Of a stretch of DNA of 64,000 nucleotides, positions 8,710-18,125 are shown one piece after another (position 1 is the stretch's first letter; the number at the start of each line of letters is the position of its first letter). Position numbers and translations under genes: made by a program. Below the pieces are notes generated by a model, which saw nothing but the letters and a program-made list of their open reading frames with translations, had not been told where the DNA came from and searched no databases. The DNA comes from Pseudomonadota bacterium (lineage in GTDB: Bacteria > Desulfobacterota > Syntrophorhabdia > Syntrophorhabdales > Syntrophorhabdaceae). The stretch is taken from positions 53,228 to 117,227 of the forward strand of contig JAPLKC010000083.1 in the NCBI GenBank assembly GCA_026388255.1. The letters are read 5' to 3'.

Positions 8710-9522
8710 ATGATAATAACGGAAACGATAAGCATTATTGAAGGACTATACGGAGAGAGCTTAAAACGTATAACTATTGAGAGAATCGTAATGGGGATAT
8801 TTTTTTCCGGCGTTAAACTGTCCAATGGATGCGGAGGGGTTTCTTATACGCCCGTCTCCGAGATTCATGATGATCTATGCCATGCAAGCCCGATATTCAC
8901 GAAAGACAGACCTGTTATGCTTAAGGGCATGTCTGCTTACGAAGTCCTGAATAATTTGAGTGATACCCCGATGCACAAAACAATAAAAATTGTTGTATTG
9001 AACGCACTATCCAGCTTTTTCCTTACCAGTGAAAGATATTTTATCATCGAAGACAGCGATGTTATGGACAGCATAAATCTGGACGTTACAAAAAGGATCG
9101 GTATGGTAGGGGCATTCCCCCCTTTTCTCGAGCGCCTAAAAAAGGTTGGTAATATTCAACTCAACGTAATTGAAAGAAGAAGAGAGAGCCTGATAGGTGA
9201 CAATGCAAAGTATTTTATACCAGCAGAAGATACGCAGTCAGTAATCCCTCTTTGTGATACGGTAATCATTACAGGGGCCTCTATCGCTAATGGAACCATA
9301 GATGAGCTTCTGAGTTATGTAAGATCAGATGCACAGGTGATAGTTACAGGACCTACGGCAAGTTTTCTGCCTGATGCCTTTTTCAAAAGAAACGTTAACG
9401 TTGTGAGCGGTGTATTGGTAACAAGGCCTGAGGAAGCCCTTGACATGCTTTCAGAGGGTGTAGGCGCATACCACCTCTTTAAAAAATGTGTGAAGAAGAT
9501 AAACATATTTGACAGGGTGTAA
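8710..9522 (+). CDS. DUF364-family putative heavy-metal-chelation protein, copy 2
   Basis: Second DUF4213/DUF364 protein, 270 residues. The N-terminal half includes GVKLSNGCGGVSYTP (about 35-49), the C-terminal half a Rossmann-like region with MVGAFPPFLERLKK (about 136-149) and VIITGASIANGTIDELL (about 185-201). It is diverged from copy 1 at 1680 and copy 3 at 14377, so the three probably do not duplicate one another's role. It opens a rightward gene group (FmdE, methyltransferase, APC permease, fusion protein, DUF364, phosphoesterase) with short gaps. Cytoplasmic, no signal peptide. Function is inferred from family only. Confidence 0.82.
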   Translation: MIITETISIIEGLYGESLKRITIERIVMGIFFSGVKLSNGCGGVSYTPVSEIHDDLCHASPIFTKDRPVMLKGMSAYEVLNNLSDTPMHKTIKIVVLNALSSFFLTSERYFIIEDSDVMDSINLDVTKRIGMVGAFPPFLERLKKVGNIQLNVIERRRESLIGDNAKYFIPAEDTQSVIPLCDTVIITGASIANGTIDELLSYVRSDAQVIVTGPTASFLPDAFFKRNVNVVSGVLVTRPEEALDMLSEGVGAYHLFKKCVKKINIFDRV

Positions 9523-9563
9523 CTGAAGATGGAGCAACCATATATAAAAAGGAGACATACTCT

Positions 9564-10163
9564 ATGGATACAGACAATCTTGATTTGGAAATATGCCTTG
9601 AAGAGGCAAAGGCGTTTCATGGCGATTTTTGCGCAGGGATTGCAATCGGTACAAGAATGTCAATTCTCGGGCTCAAAGCAATAGGTATAGACGACCCAAA
9701 AGGGAAAGACAGAAAGGATATTATTGTGTTTGCCGAAACAGACAGGTGTGTGACGGATGCAATCCTGGCGACAACCGGCTGCCATCCGGGCAAACGGACT
9801 ATGAAGATATTTGATTACGGCAAGATGGCTGCTACATTTGTAAATCTGAAGACAGGCAAAGCGGTTCGGGTTTTCTTGAAAAATAAAGACGGCAATAGGA
9901 AGGTTACACGCGAAGAGCTTGAAAAATCGTCTGATCCAAATGCCTACGTAACGATGCCGGAAGAAGATCTTTTTAACATCGTTCAAGTATCTGTAGATCT
10001 GAAACCGGAGGATATGCCGGGCAAACCTCTCCAGATTGTGACCTGTTCCTCCTGCGGAGAGCGTATTATGGACAAGAGGGAAGTATACAGAGACGGCAGT
10101 ATTTTATGCAGACCCTGTGCAGAGGATAAACGTTACTATACATTAATTAACCAAGGTCAGTGA
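9564..10163 (+). CDS. FmdE family protein with C-terminal zinc ribbon
   Basis: FmdE-family protein of 199 residues. FHGDFCAGIAIGTRM (about 18-32) is a variant of the family's FHGHxCPGxxxGxRM motif, and a Cys4 zinc ribbon closes the protein (CSSCGERI, then CRPC, about 157-180). FmdE was named from the molybdenum formylmethanofuran dehydrogenase operon of methanogens; its biochemical role is unproven, but members often sit near Mo/W enzymes or metal transport. The start has an AAGGAG ribosome site. Its place between a DUF364 protein and a methyltransferase in a metal-uptake island points to metal or metal-cofactor trafficking in the cytoplasm. Confidence 0.88.
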   Translation: MDTDNLDLEICLEEAKAFHGDFCAGIAIGTRMSILGLKAIGIDDPKGKDRKDIIVFAETDRCVTDAILATTGCHPGKRTMKIFDYGKMAATFVNLKTGKAVRVFLKNKDGNRKVTREELEKSSDPNAYVTMPEEDLFNIVQVSVDLKPEDMPGKPLQIVTCSSCGERIMDKREVYRDGSILCRPCAEDKRYYTLINQGQ

Positions 10164-10209
10164 AACAATAAAATATCCTTAAGAATTTATATTTTGAGGT
10201 AACAGTGTT

Positions 10210-11031
10210 ATGAATTTTAAAACAATTGACTGGAATGACGCATGGAAAGAGGCGAGGGCTAAATGTAACTTCCAGGAGCGGGACAGCGCTTTCTGGAACA
10301 AAAGGGCACCGGATTTTGCTGAAATTTCAATGAAAACAGGATATGCCGAGGCATTTCTGAAAATCATGAATCCAAAAAAAAATTGGAGCATTTTTGATAT
10401 GGCCTGTGGCGCCGGCACGCTTGCCATTCCTTTTGCAAGACATGTTAAATCCGTTACAGCAGTCGATTTTTCGGAGAAAATGCTGGAGATTCTCCAGGAA
10501 CAATGTATTCAGGTCGGGATCGCCAATGTCAGGACAGTCAAGGCAAGCTGGGAAGATAACTGGAGCAAAGCCGGTATAGGGCTTCATGACGTTGCCATAG
10601 CTTCGCGTTCACTTGTAGTGCATGATCTCCGGCATGGTATTACAAAATTGAATAACATCGCACGAAAACGGGTGTATATCTCCACAATTGTAGATGACGG
10701 TCCCCATGACAGGCACATATTTGAAGCTGTCGGCAGAGAGTTTAATGCGGGACCCGACTACATATACAATTACAATCTTCTCTATCAGATGGGCATTTAT
10801 GCCAATGTGAATTTTATCGTGGAGGATAATCACAAGACCTACGGGAACCATGGAGAAGCGATTGATTCGATAAGGTGGATGTTGGGTAAAATAACATTTG
10901 AAGAGGAGAAAAAACTTGAAGACTATTTTGACAGACATCTTATTTTCAATAAAGGACGGTGGACGATGGATTACGACAGGACCGTCAGATGGGCTGTGAT
11001 CTGGTGGGATAAGGCAGCAAATATAAAATGA
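10210..11031 (+). CDS. Class I SAM-dependent methyltransferase
   Basis: Cytoplasmic methyltransferase of 273 residues. Motif I is IFDMACGAGTLAIPFA (about 64-79), followed by the acidic strand end VTAVDFSEKML, which binds the SAM ribose. The C-terminal half (DDGPHDRHIFEAV, YNYNLLYQMGIYANV) probably forms the substrate lid. The substrate cannot be told from sequence: small-molecule methyltransferases of this shape act on metallophores, quinones and pterins alike. A weak TTTTGAGGTAACAG sequence precedes the ATG. The position between FmdE and the APC permease suggests modification of the imported compound or a chelator. Confidence 0.8.
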   Translation: MNFKTIDWNDAWKEARAKCNFQERDSAFWNKRAPDFAEISMKTGYAEAFLKIMNPKKNWSIFDMACGAGTLAIPFARHVKSVTAVDFSEKMLEILQEQCIQVGIANVRTVKASWEDNWSKAGIGLHDVAIASRSLVVHDLRHGITKLNNIARKRVYISTIVDDGPHDRHIFEAVGREFNAGPDYIYNYNLLYQMGIYANVNFIVEDNHKTYGNHGEAIDSIRWMLGKITFEEEKKLEDYFDRHLIFNKGRWTMDYDRTVRWAVIWWDKAANIK

Positions 11032-11070
11032 TGCTGATAATGAATTGTGGAAATAACGTGCAGGAGTATT

Positions 11071-12501
11071 ATGTCGTTTAAAAGAAAACTGAACCTTTTT
11101 GATGCCACGATGATTGTTGTAGGCAATGTGGTAGGCGCCGGCATCTTTACTACCGCGGGTTTTCTGGCCGGTGAACTTAACAACCCGTGGTTTTTCGCAG
11201 GTATATGGATTTTCGGAGGGCTTCTCACACTCTGTGGGGCGCTTACCTATGCGGAAATGGCAGGTATGTTTCCCCGGTCAGGTGGCGATTATCTTTATCT
11301 AAAGGCAGCTTACGGCCCATGGGCAGGTTTTCTCCTCAACTGGATATGCTTCTGGATAATAAATCCGGGGTCTATTGCAGTTCTTTCTATTGCGCTTGTA
11401 AAATACCTGACCGGTTTTTTTAGTTATTCCGGAGTTATGAGTGAAAAAATAATTGCTTTAACCGTTGTTGTCTTCTTTTCTTTTGTCAACTACAGGGGAG
11501 TTCGTTTAACAGGGACCACTCACAATCTCTGGACAATCGGAAGTCTTGCAATACTTATCTTTTTCTTAATAGGCGGACTGACATCGGGAAAGGGTGATTG
11601 GAGGCATTTTACCGGAAGTGAGGCGAACACCTTCTCTATATCTAAATTTCTTGGCCCTGCCATGATAGCTGTAATCTTTTCCTACAGCGGCTGGTTTGTC
11701 TCGGCGTATTTAGGTGACGAAGTAAAAAAACCGGAACGCAACCTTCCTCTGTCTCTTATCCTTGGGACCACCATTGTTATGGTACTCTATGTAGCTATCA
11801 ATGTGGCTTACCTCTATGCCATACCCATTGAGAGCCTCAAGGGGGTTGTCAATGTCGGGCAGGCGGCCGGGGAACGACTTATGAGCAGCCGCTTTGTTCA
11901 GGCAATCAGCCTGGCGATCATATTAGCTATCGCCGCGAGTATAAACGCTACCGTTCTTGCCGGCGCACGTCTCTCATACGCAATAGCAAAGGACGGATTT
12001 TTCTGGTCACATTTCGAGAAACTTCATAAACGGTACGGTACGCCTCATGTAGCTTTGTTTATCCAGGCAGTGCTGGCATGCCTTTATATTGTTGCAGATA
12101 CATTTGAAAATCTACTTGGTGCTGTTGTTTTCATTATGCTCCTTTCCTCCATAGGATCTGCTCTGGCGCATCTGATTTTGCGCAGGAAGAAGCCGCTTCT
12201 TGAAAGACCTTATAGAACCCCGTGCCACCCCTTTATTCCTATGCTTTTTATTATTACCTATTTATATATTGCAGTACAAATTTTCCTGTCAAGCCCTGTA
12301 AGGTCTGCTCTTGGTGTTGCAATCGCACTATCCGGCATACCATTTTATCTTTACGCAAGGCGTAGCAGACCGCCGCAGATTAACATTTTTGCTCGACAAT
12401 GCACTCGCAATGAAACCTCTACAGAACATGTAGCTGAACGTCCCAAGAGAAACATTTTTAAAATCAAATGTTCAGAAAACAACACAAGCAATAAATTATA
12501 A
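11071..12501 (+). CDS. APC-superfamily amino-acid/amine permease
   Basis: Inner-membrane transporter of about 476 residues with 12 predicted membrane segments. The family motif VGAGIFTTAGFLAG sits in helix 1. I prefer the ATG at 11071 (AGGAG 7 bases upstream) to an upstream ATG at 11047. The C-terminal 40 residues are polar and cytoplasmic. APC members usually exchange amino acids or polyamines; no substrate motif is decisive. In this cluster it could import an amino-acid precursor of a chelator or export a product, but that is conjecture. Confidence 0.85.
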   Translation: MSFKRKLNLFDATMIVVGNVVGAGIFTTAGFLAGELNNPWFFAGIWIFGGLLTLCGALTYAEMAGMFPRSGGDYLYLKAAYGPWAGFLLNWICFWIINPGSIAVLSIALVKYLTGFFSYSGVMSEKIIALTVVVFFSFVNYRGVRLTGTTHNLWTIGSLAILIFFLIGGLTSGKGDWRHFTGSEANTFSISKFLGPAMIAVIFSYSGWFVSAYLGDEVKKPERNLPLSLILGTTIVMVLYVAINVAYLYAIPIESLKGVVNVGQAAGERLMSSRFVQAISLAIILAIAASINATVLAGARLSYAIAKDGFFWSHFEKLHKRYGTPHVALFIQAVLACLYIVADTFENLLGAVVFIMLLSSIGSALAHLILRRKKPLLERPYRTPCHPFIPMLFIITYLYIAVQIFLSSPVRSALGVAIALSGIPFYLYARRSRPPQINIFARQCTRNETSTEHVAERPKRNIFKIKCSENNTSNKL

Positions 12502-12518
12502 CAAAAAAGGAGGTCGGC

Positions 12519-14360
12519 ATGAAATATTACAAAATAAAGAAGAGTTTGTTGATTACAATACCGGTTTTTTTTATTTTATCTTTTGTAAGTTTCGGAGTGC
12601 AGGCAGAAAACACTTTAGCACCCGGAACAGTCAGCAGTCCAGACAACAAGGTAAAAGCTGATCTGAGACATCATAAACAGGAGGTTGCAGAACGACTGCC
12701 GGTAATAGGCAGCCGGGGTGTTCAAGGTGAATCCAACACAACATTTAGCATAACCGGCATAGTTCAGAATCCAATATGGCTTACGACAAAAAATCTGTCT
12801 CAATTTAAACAGGTAACCGTTTTTAAAACCATGAAAGGTAAAACAAGAAAACCAGATCAATATACAGGCACTCCAATCCGAACACTGCTTGAGATAGTTA
12901 AAATACAAAAAAACGAAAAAGATAAACTGGCCAGTAAAAATAAAAAGCCCGGGAATTATGACAACGCTGAAAAAGAGACAAATATAAAAAACAATTCAGA
13001 TATTGCTGTTTCAATTAAAAACAAAGACGGGAAACAGATAATATTTTCCCTGGATTATATATTACAAGGCTCTGAAAACGAGATTATTCTTGTTAATAAC
13101 AAAACTAACAGGCTGCCTGAATTGGTGATGAAAACCGGCAGCAAAGATATCTTTTCATCGAAAGATATAATCTCCATCGAAGTCATGCAATTCTTCGTGA
13201 AACAAGACGAAAATAAAGATGATAAATTGCAGTATATAACATATGTTGAAAATAAGGCTAAGATTTCTTTGCTCGAAGCACTTGCAAAATGCGAAACGAT
13301 TAAAGTACCTTCAAAAAATATAAAAGCATTATCCGCAAAGACATCAACAAATTTATACACAGGATGCAGCTTGTATGAGGCCTTAAGTAAACTGTCAGTC
13401 AAAGCGGAATATACGGATATTTTCACTGCCATCTCAGATGATGGATATTCTGCTTCTTTTTCATTTACCGAGCTTGAAAACTCAAATTCTCCTGTTATTA
13501 TTATACAAAACAGAAACAACAGCCAATACAGTTACGACCTTGTTGTAACAGGTGATAGCAGTAAAGCCAGGTGGGTAAAAAACATCAGTCAGATAAAGCA
13601 GGTAAAGCTGAAACAAAAGCCTATGATCTACGTTATAGGAATGGGTTGTGGTGATATTAGCCTGCTCACGAATGAGGCTATTAGCTATATGGGCAAGGCA
13701 GATGTTTTTATATGCATGGAAAAATACAAACATAGCTTTGCCGGATATATGTCTGGCAAGCCAGTTCTCTTTGATCCTTTTCTTCAGCTTGCAACATTTT
13801 ACAGGAAAAACCATCCCGAACTATCCGCGGAAGAAGCTGAGAAAATGGCCAAAGACATTTATAACAGGGATATGCAGATGATCAGGGATGCATTGAACTC
13901 AGGCAAGATAGTAGCGCTTCTTGAACCTGGCGACCCCACGATTTACGGCGGATGGCGAAACTGGCTATCGCCGAATTTCCCGAACGATAAGGTTGAGATT
14001 ATCCCCGGGATAAGCTCTTTTGCTGCTGCTAACGCCATGCTCGGCAAGTATGACATAACGGAAACTTCCGTTATCATTACTGAGCCTGAAACTTTGAAAT
14101 ACGATGAATCATTGATAAAGTCAGCAGCCGAGACCGAATCAACAATGGTTATATTTATGGGAATATCCAGAATGAATGATCTTGCCCCTGTTTTTGCAAA
14201 ATATTATGCCAAAGACACTCCTGTTCATCTCGTTTTTTATGCCGGAATAACAGGTAACAAGATAAAAATAAAAACTACCCTCGAAAAGGTTGTTAAGGAT
14301 ATCAGCGCTAATAAAGAGAATTTTCTCGGTCTGATTTATATCGGCAGTAAATTGCGTTAA
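12519..14360 (+). CDS. Exported SUOX-like domain fused to tetrapyrrole methylase domain (A)
   Basis: Fusion of 613 residues: signal peptide (1-29, ending VQA), one clear SUOX/molybdopterin-binding-fold domain (about 70-225, with ITGIVQNPIWLTTKNLSQF and YTGTPIRTLLEIV), a more degenerate second one (about 240-365), then a tetrapyrrole methylase domain (about 370-613). The methylase part keeps VIGMGCGDISLLTNEA, EPGDPTIYGG and PGISSFAAANAML, the SAM-binding motifs of Cbi/Cob methylases. The signal peptide would place a SAM-type domain in the periplasm, where SAM is not expected, so it may bind a ligand rather than methylate. A strong AAGGAGG site precedes the start. Unlike its paralogue at 16374 it has no CXXCH motif. 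It is lysine- and asparagine-rich and AT-rich. Confidence 0.85.
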   Translation: MKYYKIKKSLLITIPVFFILSFVSFGVQAENTLAPGTVSSPDNKVKADLRHHKQEVAERLPVIGSRGVQGESNTTFSITGIVQNPIWLTTKNLSQFKQVTVFKTMKGKTRKPDQYTGTPIRTLLEIVKIQKNEKDKLASKNKKPGNYDNAEKETNIKNNSDIAVSIKNKDGKQIIFSLDYILQGSENEIILVNNKTNRLPELVMKTGSKDIFSSKDIISIEVMQFFVKQDENKDDKLQYITYVENKAKISLLEALAKCETIKVPSKNIKALSAKTSTNLYTGCSLYEALSKLSVKAEYTDIFTAISDDGYSASFSFTELENSNSPVIIIQNRNNSQYSYDLVVTGDSSKARWVKNISQIKQVKLKQKPMIYVIGMGCGDISLLTNEAISYMGKADVFICMEKYKHSFAGYMSGKPVLFDPFLQLATFYRKNHPELSAEEAEKMAKDIYNRDMQMIRDALNSGKIVALLEPGDPTIYGGWRNWLSPNFPNDKVEIIPGISSFAAANAMLGKYDITETSVIITEPETLKYDESLIKSAAETESTMVIFMGISRMNDLAPVFAKYYAKDTPVHLVFYAGITGNKIKIKTTLEKVVKDISANKENFLGLIYIGSKLR

Positions 14361-14376
14361 AACAAAAGGAGACTAT

Positions 14377-15138
14377 ATGGAAATTCTAAAAAGCATACTT
14401 AAGAGCATCAAAGAAGACGCCCAGGTGCAGGAGGTGAGGAGAGGGCTCAACTGGACTGCTGTAGTAAGCAGACACTGCGGCCTTGCATCGACCATGGCTC
14501 AGGGGAGTTGCTGCAATGAGGACATGGCGGGGGGGATGGAAGGTTCTTTCACCGGGATGACCGCCCTTGAGCTTGCACGCTATTGTTTCAACGACCCGAC
14601 AAAAACATCTCTCGGGCTCGCAGCCATCAATTCACTCCTTGATGTTAACCCGGACAAATACACTGATATCGACGGGCTACAGATGGTCAAAGATATGGGC
14701 AAAGGGAAGAACATCTCCGTTATCGGTCACTTCCCTTTTCTGGCAAATGTGGCGAAGGAAGCAAAGAACCTCTGGATAATAGAAAGGCAGCCGAGACCGG
14801 GGGACTATCCTGAAGAGAGGGGAAGTGAGTTTCTCCCGCAGTCGGACATAGTCGTAATTTCAAGCACTACTCTTATTAACCATACCGTCGAGGGCATTCT
14901 TGAGCTTTGCAGGAAGGGGAGCGTCAAAATGCTTCTCGGACCTACTACGCCTCTGACGGAAGTACTCTTTGAGTACGGCATCGATATGCTTTCAGGAAGC
15001 ATAGTAATAGAAAAAGACGTGGTGCTGAGATCAATAAGCGAGGGAGCAGGTTTTATGCAAGTTAAGAAAAATGGCGGCATCCGTTTTGCGAGCATGATCA
15101 AGGATTATGATGATGTTATCCGGAGACTGGCAGAATGA
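14377..15138 (+). CDS. DUF364-family putative heavy-metal-chelation protein, copy 3
   Basis: Third DUF4213/DUF364 protein, 253 residues. Recognisable parts are GLASTMAQG (about 38-46), the Rossmann-like VIGHFPFLANVAKEA (about 114-128), IERQPRPGDYPEE and DIVVISSTTLINHTVEG (about 158-174). It is better conserved in shape than copies 1 and 2, with a full IERxP motif. It begins 16 bases after the fusion-protein stop, behind AAAAGGAG, and overlaps the phosphoesterase by 4 bases (ATGA). Repeated association of this family with the fusion proteins and importer suggests that each copy serves a step in one pathway. Confidence 0.87.
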   Translation: MEILKSILKSIKEDAQVQEVRRGLNWTAVVSRHCGLASTMAQGSCCNEDMAGGMEGSFTGMTALELARYCFNDPTKTSLGLAAINSLLDVNPDKYTDIDGLQMVKDMGKGKNISVIGHFPFLANVAKEAKNLWIIERQPRPGDYPEERGSEFLPQSDIVVISSTTLINHTVEGILELCRKGSVKMLLGPTTPLTEVLFEYGIDMLSGSIVIEKDVVLRSISEGAGFMQVKKNGGIRFASMIKDYDDVIRRLAE

Positions 15139-16223
15139 GGAAAGACACAACAAAGTCTTATGCTTTGTTCAGTATAAAGCAACTGATGCGAAAATATTTC
15201 TTTGTACTGCTATTATTATTTGTTCTGGTTCCTGGCAATGGCTACGCCCATGATTCTAAAGTTCAGCGTCACCCTGCTCCGTGGAAATTTGCAGTAATCA
15301 GCGATACCCAGGGAGAAAAGAGTGAGGTGGCCGGCTATCCCTGCATCAACGAACCGATAGTCCGGGCAATCGCCCGGGATATTGCTGCTGAGCAGCCCGA
15401 TTTTGTACTTATTGCAGGAGACCTGATCAATGGCTGGATATGGAACAATAATACAAGCTTCAGTGTCCAGTACGCCAACTGGAGATCAGCCATGGAACCT
15501 GTTTACAGCGCGAGTATCCCTGTTTTTCCCATACGGGGCAATCACGACGTCGGTCCGGAACGGGTAGCGCTGCCTCCGCTTCCAACCCGCCTGGAACCTG
15601 CGCCAGGAGCGTTGGTCTTGCTTGAACAGGCTTTTAAAGAGGCCTTCAGAGAGCCCTATATTCCAAAGAATGGCCCTGATGGAGAGGATGGGTTTACCTT
15701 CAGTTTCCGCCATAAAAATGCCTTCATTATAGGTCTCGATGTCTGCGGAAATTGCCAGCACAAGGTGAATCAGGGCTGGCTCAACGGGCAACTGGCTGGA
15801 AACAGGAACCCCCATGTCTTTGTCTATGCCCACGAGCCTGCCTTTCAGGTGAGACACCGTGACTGTCTTGCATTCTACAAGGAGGACCGGGACATCTTCT
15901 GGGACAGTCTGGGTAATGCCGGCAGCAGGGTCTACTTTTGCGGCCATGATCACCTGTACAACCGTGCCGTTATTGCAGATTCAGCAGGAAATGAAATACG
16001 CCAGATTGTTGTCGGTACCGGAGGGGGACGCCTCGTACAGTGGTCAGGCGCTTACGGAGAGGGTCCACGAGTTAAAGGAGAGTATAGCAATTCCGGATAT
16101 CACGGATATATCCTCGTTACTGTCGATGGACCACGTGCAACAGTGGTCTGGAAAGCCCTTGTCCCGCAGGAGAAGAGAAACACATGGCGCGTTCTCGACT
16201 CTTTTTCCTACACCTTGCCATGA
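15135..16223 (+). CDS. Exported calcineurin-like metallophosphoesterase
   Basis: Calcineurin-like phosphoesterase of 362 residues with an exported N-terminus (hydrophobic YFFVLLLLFVLVPGNGYA). Metal-binding motifs appear in order: ISDTQ (about 55-59, Gln in place of the usual His), IAGDLING, RGNHD, YAHEP and GHDH. Such enzymes cleave phosphomonoesters or diesters with two metal ions. The start at 15135 overlaps the DUF364 stop; an ATG 17 codons later would give a shorter signal peptide. A periplasmic phosphoesterase next to an exported deaminase and molybdopterin-fold proteins could trim an imported nucleotide-linked cofactor (inference). Confidence 0.87.
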   Translation: MRKDTTKSYALFSIKQLMRKYFFVLLLLFVLVPGNGYAHDSKVQRHPAPWKFAVISDTQGEKSEVAGYPCINEPIVRAIARDIAAEQPDFVLIAGDLINGWIWNNNTSFSVQYANWRSAMEPVYSASIPVFPIRGNHDVGPERVALPPLPTRLEPAPGALVLLEQAFKEAFREPYIPKNGPDGEDGFTFSFRHKNAFIIGLDVCGNCQHKVNQGWLNGQLAGNRNPHVFVYAHEPAFQVRHRDCLAFYKEDRDIFWDSLGNAGSRVYFCGHDHLYNRAVIADSAGNEIRQIVVGTGGGRLVQWSGAYGEGPRVKGEYSNSGYHGYILVTVDGPRATVVWKALVPQEKRNTWRVLDSFSYTLP

Positions 16224-16373
16224 ATTACAGAAGGATCATAAAAGCATTGTGTTTCTCCGGTAGTTTGCACGGTACAAAAAGTACGGCTTTCCCCTTTGCG
16301 CCATTTTTTATTTGTTCCGGCAGCCGGTGAGAATACAGGATTTATAATTTATTTGTGAATACAGGAGAAGAAG

Positions 16374-18125
16374 ATGAAAGATAATAAATACCTTTATTTG
16401 TTGATTGTTTTTTTTGCTGCCATAATGGCCGCACTTGCTTCGCCTGCTCTGGCGCTTAGCATCGGCGGCGCTGTACGGCAACCCCTTAACCTGACCAACG
16501 AGGATCTTTTAAACGCCGGGCAGGCTGAAGCCCGGCTCAGCGAGGTTACACGGGACGGTAAATTCAAGGGGGTCTTTGTCTTTCGAGGCGTTCCCCTTCG
16601 AAACCTGCTCCAGATGGCGACAATACAGAAAGAAGTAGAAGGTTATTCGAAACCTATTGACCTTGCAATAGTAGTTACTGATAAAAACGGCAAAAGAGCA
16701 GTTCTCTCCTGGGGCGAAGTCTTCTACGGAAAACCGTCCGACATAATTGTCGCTCTTTCAGCAAGCCCTGTCATGCCGGGTGCACCTAAAAGCTGCAGCG
16801 AGTGTCATCCGTCGTCTATATACAAACCCGCCATGGATCAACTCAGCCGTAAAATCGTATTTCCTAAGCTTGTCATTGCAGACGACCTATATACTGAACG
16901 CTGTCTTGAGGACATTGCCCATATTGAAGTCGTTGATCTGAAGGGTAAGGCACAATGGAAACCGGACAGCAAAACAGCATCACCCACTTTTACGATAAAA
17001 GACAATTCCGGCAAAACGTTAGAAATAGGTGATCTGTCAGGATATCGCACCGCCAGGATTTCGTTGAAACAGGTCGGGTCAGGCAGGGGCTATCATGGGC
17101 TCAAAAATTTCGAAGGAGTGCCCATACGGGAAATTCTCCGGAAGGTCGACGCAGACAATGATCCTGAAACAGTATTTTTGTTCACCTCCGTTGATGGCTA
17201 CAGGTCCCTTCTGTCCTTCGGAGAGATTTTTATGGGGGCTAAAAGTGACCGGATAATAATGTGCAATAAAAATGAAAGCTCATCAACCGTTAAAGGTAAA
17301 GGTTTCTCGCTTGTTGTTCCTGACGACTTCCTGGCCGACAGAATGGTGCAGACCGTTAAAACCATAGAGATTATAAGTCTCAAGGCAACCCCTAAAGTTT
17401 TGGTAATAGGGGTTGGATGCGGAGATACAAGCCTCATTACCCTTGAAGCAATTTCGCAGATGGGCAAAGCAGGGGCATTTGTAGGCGGTAAGTTTATCAC
17501 CGAACGGTTTTCCAAGTACATGGGCGGGAAACCCATTCTCTTTGATCCCTTTACCAGTTTTGAGCCTGTGTACAAGAAGGCGCATCCCGGCCTCTCCGAC
17601 GAAGAGGTTAAGAAAAGGACCACCGAGTTGCGTGCTGCTGAAATAAAAAGCATATGGGACACTCTGAAGGCAGGGGAAAGTGTTGCCATCCTGGAACCTG
17701 GCGACCCTACAATCTATGGCGGTTGGGAGAACTGGCTCCTCCCGGAATTTACAGGGAAAATTGAGGTGGTGACGGGAATTAACTCCTTCAGCGCCGCCAA
17801 CGCAATGATGGGGAAAAACATCGCCTCCGATAAGAAGTCAATAGTGCTTACCACCCCCTGGGCTCTCAAAGGAAATGAAGGCACGCTTAAGACAGTGTCA
17901 GAAACAGGCGACACGATGGTAATCTTTATGGGACTCAAGGAAGTTAAAGACCTCGCGTCTCTACTCGGGAAATACTATCCGCCGACGACTGTAGTGACTA
18001 TTGTCTACAAGGCAGGGATATCCCACGAAAAGCGTCTCATAAAAACCAGATTGGCCGACCTTGTATCGGCGGTTGCCAGAGAGGGGGAAAATTTTCTGGG
18101 GCTCATCTATATAGGAGGGATATGA
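16374..18125 (+). CDS. Exported SUOX-like/haem-motif/tetrapyrrole methylase fusion (B)
   Basis: Fusion of 583 residues: signal peptide (1-28), SUOX-like domain 1 (about 29-190), SUOX-like domain 2 (about 200-335, with GRGYHGLKNFEGVPIREIL) and a tetrapyrrole methylase domain (about 340-583). Domain 1 contains CSECH (141-145), a canonical CXXCH haem-c attachment site. The methylase domain keeps VIGVGCGDTSLIT and GDPTIYG (443-449). It has the same plan as the protein at 12519 and its first 335 residues resemble the 344-residue protein at 23044. An ABC-free, exported tetrapyrrole-methylase fold with a haem site is unusual; possible roles are binding of a metal-tetrapyrrole or pterin complex, or periplasmic redox release of metal. 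Ribosome site AGGAGAAG. Confidence 0.86.
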   Translation: MKDNKYLYLLIVFFAAIMAALASPALALSIGGAVRQPLNLTNEDLLNAGQAEARLSEVTRDGKFKGVFVFRGVPLRNLLQMATIQKEVEGYSKPIDLAIVVTDKNGKRAVLSWGEVFYGKPSDIIVALSASPVMPGAPKSCSECHPSSIYKPAMDQLSRKIVFPKLVIADDLYTERCLEDIAHIEVVDLKGKAQWKPDSKTASPTFTIKDNSGKTLEIGDLSGYRTARISLKQVGSGRGYHGLKNFEGVPIREILRKVDADNDPETVFLFTSVDGYRSLLSFGEIFMGAKSDRIIMCNKNESSSTVKGKGFSLVVPDDFLADRMVQTVKTIEIISLKATPKVLVIGVGCGDTSLITLEAISQMGKAGAFVGGKFITERFSKYMGGKPILFDPFTSFEPVYKKAHPGLSDEEVKKRTTELRAAEIKSIWDTLKAGESVAILEPGDPTIYGGWENWLLPEFTGKIEVVTGINSFSAANAMMGKNIASDKKSIVLTTPWALKGNEGTLKTVSETGDTMVIFMGLKEVKDLASLLGKYYPPTTVVTIVYKAGISHEKRLIKTRLADLVSAVAREGENFLGLIYIGGI

